The notes beneath the pieces are model-generated. The model was not told the DNA's origin and searched no databases. It saw only the letters and a list, made by a program, of their open reading frames with translations. A stretch of DNA of 64,000 bases from Candidatus Contendibacter sp. (GTDB taxonomy: Bacteria > Pseudomonadota > Gammaproteobacteria > Competibacterales > Competibacteraceae), in NCBI GenBank assembly GCA_029624765.1, contig JARSSO010000045.1:1-64000 (forward strand), written 5' to 3'. Shown piece by piece: positions 58,112 to 64,000 of the stretch; positions within the stretch are counted from its first letter, which is position 1; every line of letters starts with the position of its first letter. The position numbers and the translations under genes were made by a program.

Positions 58112-59278
58112 ATGGATTCTTCTAGCGATCACGATCTTGAAACCTGCACGGTTCAGGACCTCGACGGCTATCGGGGCGCGCTTGGCGGGCTGACTCGCCG
58201 CCAGTTCCTGAAATACTGTACCGGAGTCGCGGCGACCTTGGGCTTGTCGTCGCTGATGGGCATTCGCATCGCGGAAGCCGCCACCGCCGCGACCAGACCG
58301 CCGGTCATCTGGCTCTCGGCACAGGAATGCACCGGTTGCACCGAGTCACTGTTGCGCGCCTATCATCCGACGCTCGAAACCCTGATCCTCGACATGATTT
58401 CCCTCGACTATCACGAGGCCCTCTGCTCCGGAGCCGGTCATCAGGCCGAGGCGTACAAGGCCAAGTCGATGAAGGCGAACTGGGGCAAGTTCGTGCTGGT
58501 GGTGGACGGCTCGATTCCGACCAGGGACGGCGGCGTTTACTGCATGGTCGCCGGCAAACCGATTCTCGAAGCCGTCAAGGAAGCGGCGGAAGGAGCGGCG
58601 GCGATCATCGGCATCGGCTCCTGCGCCTCCTGGGGCGGCATCCCGTCGAGCGACCCCAATCCGACCCACGCCAAGTCGGTGCACGAGGTTTTGCCCGGCA
58701 AGACCGTGATCAACATTCCCGGCTGCCCGCCCAATCCCTACAACTTCCTCTCCACGGTTCTCTACCTCCTCACCTTCGGCAAGCCGCCGGCGCTGGACGC
58801 GAAGAACCGACCCAAGTTCGCTTATGGTCGGCTGATCCACGAAAACTGCGAACGGCGCCCGCATTTCGACGCCGGCCGCTTCGCGCTGGAATTCGGCGAC
58901 TACGGTCATCGCCAGGGCTTCTGCCTTTACAAGATCGGCTGCAAGGGACCGGAAACCCACGCCAATTGCCCGGCCATCGGCTTCGGCGACGTTGGCGAGG
59001 GGAATTGGCCGGTGGGGACCGGCCATCCCTGTTTCGGTTGCACCGAGCAGGGGATCGGTTTCACCAAGCCGCTCCACGCACTCGCCAAGGTTCAGACGTT
59101 CGCGCCGCCGACCGCTTTCCCGGCGGTGGACGCGCCCAAGGGCGAGGGGATCAGCCCAGCCGCCGCCGCAATCGTCGCCGGCGTGGCCGGACTGGCGGTG
59201 GGCGCGGGCGCCATGGCCCTGCGCGGCATGGACGATGAATCGGACTCCAGCGCCAACCCGCGCGACGGTGAAAAATGA
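58112..59278 (+). CDS. hybO: [NiFe]-hydrogenase small subunit (HybO type)
   Basis: 388 aa Fe-S subunit passing electrons from the H2-splitting large subunit. Tat signal LTRRQFLKYCTGVAA. Proximal cluster Cys in QECTGCTES, GSCASWGG and PGCPPNP; distal and medial ligands in HENCERRPHFDAG, CKGPETHANCP and HPCFGCTEQGIGF. The residue between the first Cys pair is Gly, so it lacks the extra Cys of O2-tolerant HyaA. A C-terminal hydrophobic helix (AAAIVAGVAGLAVGAGAMAL) anchors it. ATG 58112 follows GAGAGGG. First gene of a hybOABCD-hypC run. Confidence 0.93.
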   Translation: MDSSSDHDLETCTVQDLDGYRGALGGLTRRQFLKYCTGVAATLGLSSLMGIRIAEAATAATRPPVIWLSAQECTGCTESLLRAYHPTLETLILDMISLDYHEALCSGAGHQAEAYKAKSMKANWGKFVLVVDGSIPTRDGGVYCMVAGKPILEAVKEAAEGAAAIIGIGSCASWGGIPSSDPNPTHAKSVHEVLPGKTVINIPGCPPNPYNFLSTVLYLLTFGKPPALDAKNRPKFAYGRLIHENCERRPHFDAGRFALEFGDYGHRQGFCLYKIGCKGPETHANCPAIGFGDVGEGNWPVGTGHPCFGCTEQGIGFTKPLHALAKVQTFAPPTAFPAVDAPKGEGISPAAAAIVAGVAGLAVGAGAMALRGMDDESDSSANPRDGEK

Positions 59279-59288
59279 GAGGTGCGCC

Positions 59289-60392
59289 ATGGACATGAGC
59301 CGTAGACAATTCTTGCGGGGCGCCGCTGGGGCGGTCGCCGCCGCCGCCGCGCCCGTTGCGGAGGCCAGCGCGCCCTTCGCGCCGCGTGAACCGAAGCAGT
59401 TGCCGCCCAAGGCCATTGGAATGCTGTACGACTCGACCCAGTGCATCGGTTGCAAGGCGTGCGTCGCTGCCTGCAAGGACGCCAATGGCAAACCGGTCGA
59501 GCAACCCCAGCATCTGGCCCAATGGAACGAGAGCACCTGGGATACGGCGATGGATATCTCCGGCAAGACGCTCAACGTCATTCGCGTCTATCAGAACGGT
59601 ACCATGGCCGAGAAGGATCGTGAGAAGGACGGTTACGCCTTCGTCAAGCGTCATTGCCTGCATTGCGTCGATCCGTCCTGCATCTCGGTCTGTCCGGTCA
59701 GCGCGATGCAGAAAAATCCGACCACCGGCATCGTCACCCACAATCCCGATGCCTGCATCGGTTGTCGCTACTGCGTCTACGGCTGTCCTTTCAACGTGCC
59801 TCAATACCAGTTCGACGAGCCGTTCGGCCGGATCGCCAAGTGCCAGCTCTGCCATCATCTGCTCAAGGACAATCCTCTGTTCGCCAAGTCGGATGGGGCA
59901 TCGGTGCCGGCCGGTACCTCGGCCACCGAACTATGGAAGAAGAGTCGGATTCCGGCCTGCTGCGACGTATGCCCGACGGGGGCCTCGCTGTTTGGCTGGG
60001 TTGAGGAATTGCAAGCCGAGGCGAAGCGACGGCTTGCGCTCAAACCGGGAGAAATGTACGAATTCCCGCGCGGTCTGCTGGGCGGCGACCGGCCAAGCCA
60101 AACGGCGCCGGTCGGCCATTATCAGCCACATATCTACGGCGAAAAGGAAAGCGGGGGCACGCAAGTACGCTATTTGACTGGCGTGCCCCACGAGAAGCTG
60201 GGTCTGCCCAAGCTGCCCGATCACTCCTTCGCCGCTGTCTCCGAGGGCATGCAACACACCCTGTACAAGGGCATGATTGCGCCGGTGGTCCTGCTCGGCG
60301 GCCTGGTGGTCCTGGCCCGGCGCAACGCGAGGGACGATGAGGGGCAGAAAAACGACGAAGAGCGCAAAAACGATGAGGAGCGGCCATCATGA
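59289..60392 (+). CDS. hybA: Hydrogenase-associated ferredoxin-like protein HybA
   Basis: 367 aa periplasmic electron carrier with four [4Fe-4S] sites. Tat signal MSRRQFLRGAAG. Cys groups: CIGCKACVAACKD; CLHCVDPSCISVCPVSAM; CIGCRYCVYGCPF; CQLCHH and ACCDVCPTG. It links HybOC to the membrane protein HybB. A C-terminal TM (MIAPVVLLGGLVVLARR) is followed by a short repeated acidic tail (KNDEERKNDEER). ATG 59289 follows AGAGGTG. It overlaps hybB by 4 bp. Confidence 0.93.
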   Translation: MDMSRRQFLRGAAGAVAAAAAPVAEASAPFAPREPKQLPPKAIGMLYDSTQCIGCKACVAACKDANGKPVEQPQHLAQWNESTWDTAMDISGKTLNVIRVYQNGTMAEKDREKDGYAFVKRHCLHCVDPSCISVCPVSAMQKNPTTGIVTHNPDACIGCRYCVYGCPFNVPQYQFDEPFGRIAKCQLCHHLLKDNPLFAKSDGASVPAGTSATELWKKSRIPACCDVCPTGASLFGWVEELQAEAKRRLALKPGEMYEFPRGLLGGDRPSQTAPVGHYQPHIYGEKESGGTQVRYLTGVPHEKLGLPKLPDHSFAAVSEGMQHTLYKGMIAPVVLLGGLVVLARRNARDDEGQKNDEERKNDEERPS

Positions 60393-61570
60393 CGGCAATC
60401 ACTCACCGGCCACTCGGCGGCCATCTCGTCACCAAACCTTTCCTGATCCTGGGTCTCTTCGTCCTGATCGCCGCGTATTTCATCCTGCGTCGCTTCTTGT
60501 TCGGGATGGGCGACGTTTCGAACATGAGCAACGGCTATCCCATCGGCACCTGGGTGGTGCTGGATGTGGTGATCGGCACAGCCTTCGGCTGTGGCGGTTT
60601 CGCCATGGCGCTGCTGATCTACATCTTCAACCGCAAGGTGTACCACCCGCTGATGCGGCCCGCCCTGCTCGGCGGGGTGTTCGGCTACACCCTGGCCGGC
60701 CTCGCCGTGATGATCGACCTGGGCCGGTACTGGAACGCCTTCAATCTGTTGCTGCCCTGGTACGCCCAGCCGAACTCGGTGATCTTCGAAGTGGCGCTGT
60801 GCGTCATGGCCTACATCACCGTGCTGTGGCTGGAGTTTTGCCCGGCGTTTCTGGAGCGCATGTCGCCCGAGATCAGGCAACGGTTCCGTCTGGACCGCCT
60901 ACAAGCCTTCCTGAAGCGGTACATGTACGTACTGATTGCATTGGGAGTGCTGCTGCCGACCATGCACCAGTCCTCGCTAGGTTCGGTGCTGTTGATCCTG
61001 GGCTACAAGCTTTCACCGTTATGGAACACGATCTGGTTGCCGCTGCTGTACCTGATCTCGGCGCTGACCATGGGCTACGGGGTGGTGATGATGGAGGCCA
61101 CTCTGGTGCAACGAACGTTCAAGACCCCCTCGGAGGCGGCGCTGTTCGCGCGACTGGCGCGGGTCGTCGCCGGTTTGCTGATAGGCTACCTGGCGCTGCG
61201 CTGGGGCGATCTGCTCTATCGCGGCCATCTGGGTCTGGCCTTTGCCGGCGACTGGGATGGCAACTTGTTCCTGATCGAAACCGCGCTGTTTCTGGCACCC
61301 ATCTTCGTGCTCCTCTCGCGCCGCCGCGCCAGCCAGCGCTGGCAATTCCTGGCGGCGATCAGTCTGCTGGCCGGCGGTTCGCTGTACCGGCTCAACTCCT
61401 ATCTGATGGCCGTGCAGCCCGGTAACGGCTGGACCTACTTCCCCTCGGCGCCGGAGTTGATGATCACCATCGGCGTGGTCTGCCTGGAAATCATGCTGTA
61501 TCTACTGTTCATCAAGACGCTGCCGATATTGCACGGCAGCACCACTGAATCCCATGGGAGACCGTCGTGA
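60389..61570 (+). CDS. hybB: Hydrogenase membrane quinone-linked subunit HybB (NrfD family)
   Basis: 393 aa, ten or so TM segments of the NrfD/PsrC family without heme. Landmarks: VLDVVIGTAFGCGGFAMALL, MIDLGRYWNAFN, LPTMHQSSLGSVLLI. It should transfer electrons from HybA to the quinone pool and may be redox-driven. ATG 60389 overlaps hybA; its stop overlaps hybC (GTGA). Confidence 0.92.
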   Translation: MTAITHRPLGGHLVTKPFLILGLFVLIAAYFILRRFLFGMGDVSNMSNGYPIGTWVVLDVVIGTAFGCGGFAMALLIYIFNRKVYHPLMRPALLGGVFGYTLAGLAVMIDLGRYWNAFNLLLPWYAQPNSVIFEVALCVMAYITVLWLEFCPAFLERMSPEIRQRFRLDRLQAFLKRYMYVLIALGVLLPTMHQSSLGSVLLILGYKLSPLWNTIWLPLLYLISALTMGYGVVMMEATLVQRTFKTPSEAALFARLARVVAGLLIGYLALRWGDLLYRGHLGLAFAGDWDGNLFLIETALFLAPIFVLLSRRRASQRWQFLAAISLLAGGSLYRLNSYLMAVQPGNGWTYFPSAPELMITIGVVCLEIMLYLLFIKTLPILHGSTTESHGRPS

Positions 61571-63276
61571 CCCGAATAACCATTGATCCCATTACCCGTA
61601 TCGAAGGCCATCTGCGGATCGATTGCGAGGTCAACAATGGCAAGGTGAGCAATGCCTGGTCGTCGGGGCAGATGTGGCGCGGCATCGAGGTCATCCTCCA
61701 GGGCCGCGATCCGCGCGACGCCTGGGTGTTCACCCAACGCATCTGCGGTGTATGCACCACGGTCCATGCGATCGTCTCGGTGCGCGCGGTCGAGAATGCC
61801 CTGAATCTGGACGTACCGCTCAACGCCCAGTACATCCGCAACATGATCATCACGGCGCACGGCGTCCACGATCACATCGTGCATTTCTATCAACTGGCGG
61901 CGCTGGATTGGGTGGACATCGTCTCGGCGCTGTCGGCCAGTCCCGAAGGAGCCGCCAAGCTGGGCGCCACTCTGTCGGACTACCGGCGCAACGGGTTGCC
62001 GGAAATCCGCCAGGTTCAGGAAAAACTCAAGGCCTTCGTCGGCACAGGCCAACTTGGGGTGTTCGCCAGTGGTTATTGGGGCCATCCGGCCATGAAGCTG
62101 CCGCCGGAGGTCAACCTGCTGGCCGCGACCCACTATCTCCAGGCTCTCGAATATCAGCGGATCGCCAACCGGATCGTCGCCATTCTCGGCTCGAAAACTC
62201 CGCATATCCAGAATCTCGCCGTCGGCGGCGTGGCCAACCCGATCAACCCGGACAGCCAGTCCACCCTAACCCTGGAGCGGCTGTTCGCCATCAAGGCCGA
62301 AATCGACAAACTCAGCGAATTCGTCAACAAGGCGATGATCCCGGACGTGGCCGCCGTCGGCGCTTTATACGCCGACTGGACCAAGTATGGGGCGGGCGTC
62401 ACCGATTATCTGTCGGTGCCCGATCTGCCGCTGGACACCAAGGGCACCCGGTTCGAATTGCCCGGCGGTTATATCGCCAAGGGCGATCTGGCGACGTTCA
62501 AGCCGATCACCAGTTATCAGGACGGCTACTTCCGCGACGGGGTCAAGGAAAGCGTCAAGCACGCCTGGTACCAGTACAAGGGCGACGACAAGGCTCGCCA
62601 TCCCTACGAGGGCCAGACGCATCCGCATCACACCGCCTTCCAGGACGACGGCAAATATTCCTGGGTCAAGGCCCCGACCTTTTACGACAAGCGCGTCCAA
62701 GTGGGTCCATTGGCGAATGTTCTGGCCATGGTCGCCGCCGGCCACGAACCGACCAAGCGCCATCTCAACCGGGTGCTGGAGATCGCCGGCTCAGTCGCGG
62801 GAACTCAGATTCCGGTCGCGGCGCTGCATTCGACCGTCGGCCGGATCGCCGCACGGGCAGTGCGATGCGCGGTGTTGCTGGAATCGCTGCAAAATCAATG
62901 GCAGTTGCTGATCGACAACATCGCCAAGGGCGATTTCGCCACCTTCAACCGTCCGGTGTTTCCCAAGGGCGAGATTCGCGGTTTCGGTTATCACGAAGCG
63001 CCGCGCGGGGTGCTGTCGCACTGGACCGTGATCGAAAACGGCAAGATCCGGAATTATCAGGCGGTGGTGCCGAGTACCTGGAACGCCGGCCCGCGCGACG
63101 ACGCCGACGCGCTGGGGCCTTACGAGGCCTCCCTGCTTGACAATCCGGTGGCCAATCCCGAACTGCCGCTGGAAGTCCTGCGCACGGTGCATTCCTTCGA
63201 TCCCTGTCTCGCCTGCGCGATCCATTTAGTCGATACCCGGCGGCGGCCCATCGTCCAGGTCAAGGCGTTCGGATGA
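61567..63276 (+). CDS. hybC: [NiFe]-hydrogenase large subunit (HybC type)
   Basis: 569 aa catalytic subunit oxidising H2. The Ni-Fe ligands are the N-terminal RICGVCTTVHA and C-terminal DPCLACAIH Cys pairs. After the latter His a 16-residue tail (LVDTRR... to the end) would be cut off by the HybD-type protease encoded next. GTG 61567 overlaps the hybB stop. Overall sequence fits the membrane-bound uptake (group 1) Hyb class; the exact subgroup is inferred from gene order. Confidence 0.95.
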   Translation: MTRITIDPITRIEGHLRIDCEVNNGKVSNAWSSGQMWRGIEVILQGRDPRDAWVFTQRICGVCTTVHAIVSVRAVENALNLDVPLNAQYIRNMIITAHGVHDHIVHFYQLAALDWVDIVSALSASPEGAAKLGATLSDYRRNGLPEIRQVQEKLKAFVGTGQLGVFASGYWGHPAMKLPPEVNLLAATHYLQALEYQRIANRIVAILGSKTPHIQNLAVGGVANPINPDSQSTLTLERLFAIKAEIDKLSEFVNKAMIPDVAAVGALYADWTKYGAGVTDYLSVPDLPLDTKGTRFELPGGYIAKGDLATFKPITSYQDGYFRDGVKESVKHAWYQYKGDDKARHPYEGQTHPHHTAFQDDGKYSWVKAPTFYDKRVQVGPLANVLAMVAAGHEPTKRHLNRVLEIAGSVAGTQIPVAALHSTVGRIAARAVRCAVLLESLQNQWQLLIDNIAKGDFATFNRPVFPKGEIRGFGYHEAPRGVLSHWTVIENGKIRNYQAVVPSTWNAGPRDDADALGPYEASLLDNPVANPELPLEVLRTVHSFDPCLACAIHLVDTRRRPIVQVKAFG

Positions 63277-63773
63277 GGATCGTGGTGCTGGGCCTCGGCA
63301 ACATCCTGCTTCGCGACGAGGGCGTCGGGGTGCGGATGGTCGAGGCTCTGGTCGAGCGCTACGCCCTGCCGGCGGAAGTCGAGGTCGTGGACGGCGGAAC
63401 CGCCGGCATGGATCTGCTGAATACCCTCGCGGGTTGCGATCATCTGTTGATTTGCGACGCGGCGCGGACCGGCGCGTCGCCCGCGTCGCTGGTCAAGCTC
63501 GCCACCGCCGAGGTTCCCGCCCTGTTCCTGACCCGGTTCTCGCCCCACCAGCTCGGCTTGGCGGACGTGCTGGCGACGCTGCTTCTCACCGATGAAGCGC
63601 CGGGTTCCATCACCCTGCTGGGCATCGTGCCCGTCGATCTGGAATTGGGCATCGAACTGTCGCCCGAAGTCGCGGCGATGCTCGGACAGGCGGTCGAATG
63701 CCTGGCGACGGAACTGCGCGGGCTAGGTTGTCGGCTTGCACCGAAATGTCCAACGGCGGTCGCGGTGGTCTAG
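63273..63773 (+). CDS. hybD: Hydrogenase maturation protease HybD
   Basis: 166 aa. It removes the HybC C-terminal tail after nickel insertion. Family motifs: LGLGNILLRDEGVGVRMVE (Ni-sensing Glu), CDHLLICDAARTG, and FSPHQLGLADVL (His). It overlaps hybC by 4 bp, consistent with dedicated maturation. Confidence 0.92.
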   Translation: MRIVVLGLGNILLRDEGVGVRMVEALVERYALPAEVEVVDGGTAGMDLLNTLAGCDHLLICDAARTGASPASLVKLATAEVPALFLTRFSPHQLGLADVLATLLLTDEAPGSITLLGIVPVDLELGIELSPEVAAMLGQAVECLATELRGLGCRLAPKCPTAVAVV

Positions 63774-63776
63774 GTC

Positions 63777-64000
63777 ATGTGCATCGCCATTCCGGCGCGG
63801 GTGGTTGAACTGCGCGAGACCGGCGCGCTGGTGGAACGCTACGGCGAGCGGCTGGAAGTCAGCCTGTTGCTGCTGGAGGAACCGGTGGCGCCGGGTGATT
63901 ACCTGATCATCCAGGCGCGCGCCTTCGCCGTGGAAAAGATCGCGCCCGAGGAAGCGCTGGAAATCCAGCGCCTGTTCGACGCCATCATCGAGACCATGCC
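63777..64000 (+). CDS. hypC: Hydrogenase assembly chaperone HypC/HybG (cut by window end)
   Basis: 74 codons visible; the frame is open to the window edge. It begins MCIAIPARVVELRETGALV with the essential Met-Cys start that binds the Fe(CN)2CO precursor, and contains APGDYLIIQARAFAVEKIAP, the HypC core. It comes three bases after the hybD stop, with GGTC close upstream. HybG is the operon-linked form in enterobacteria; the two cannot be told apart here. The gene extends beyond 64000. Confidence 0.92.
   Translation, partial: MCIAIPARVVELRETGALVERYGERLEVSLLLLEEPVAPGDYLIIQARAFAVEKIAPEEALEIQRLFDAIIETM

Overview
This window comes from a GC-rich, denitrifying gammaproteobacterium. The support is the gene content: NarXL, the full narKGHJI set, a PilA/sigma-54 arrangement, rnhB-dnaE linkage and a Hyb-type hydrogenase. 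The dispersed GC-rich palindromes and the nar layout remind me of Competibacter/Contendobacter-like bacteria. That is an impression, not a demonstrated assignment. No rRNA, tRNA, CRISPR array or transposase was seen.

Layout. (1) 0.3-14.3 kb is a respiratory nitrate-reduction locus: the narX sensor and narL regulator, a NarK1-NarK2 fusion, a further NarK2, then narG, narH, narJ and narI. A perfect FNR box lies in front of narK, and palindromic repeats occupy almost every gene junction. (2) 14.5-24.5 kb holds a Ser/Thr protein kinase divergent from an overlapping trio: a very large penicillin-binding transpeptidase, a SEDS (FtsW/RodA) protein with an extra N-terminal domain, and an FHA protein with an FhaA_N-like N-terminus. 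This resembles the actinobacterial pknB/pbpA/rodA/fhaA cluster and is the best candidate for an undescribed system here. (3) 24.5-30.2 kb holds a DUF805 protein with a pilin-like tail, an HD-GYP protein, and a natural topoisomerase III-RecQ fusion. Regions 2 and 3 together lie between two oppositely oriented copies of a 110-bp double-hairpin repeat. (4) 30.4-31.9 kb has a hemolysin III-family protein and a Phd/VapC toxin-antitoxin pair bracketed by inverted repeats of about 95 bp.

(5) 32.2-47.6 kb is a pilin and glycan island. It contains a sigma-54 promoter, two type IV pilins, two tandem GT-C/TPR membrane proteins that probably glycosylate the pilin or a similar substrate, a nucleotide-sugar aminotransferase, a WbqC-like protein, a formyltransferase, a Wzx flippase, glycosyltransferases, a methyltransferase and an epimerase-like protein lacking the catalytic Tyr. 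Part of it (38.7-43.3 kb) is distinctly AT-richer. (6) 47.7-55.8 kb holds a membrane-fused spermidine synthase-like protein, an AEC transporter, dnaE and rnhB. (7) 56.0-64.0 kb holds a lipocalin, a small cytochrome c without its Met ligand, a divergent FNR-type regulator with four candidate cluster cysteines, and a hybOABCD-hypC [NiFe]-hydrogenase operon behind an FNR-like box. hypC runs off the window.

Working together: NarXL and FNR-type control would switch on nitrate uptake and respiration under anoxia. The Hyb hydrogenase would feed electrons from H2 to quinone under similar control. The kinase/PBP/SEDS/FHA genes probably make a phospho-regulated peptidoglycan-synthesis unit.
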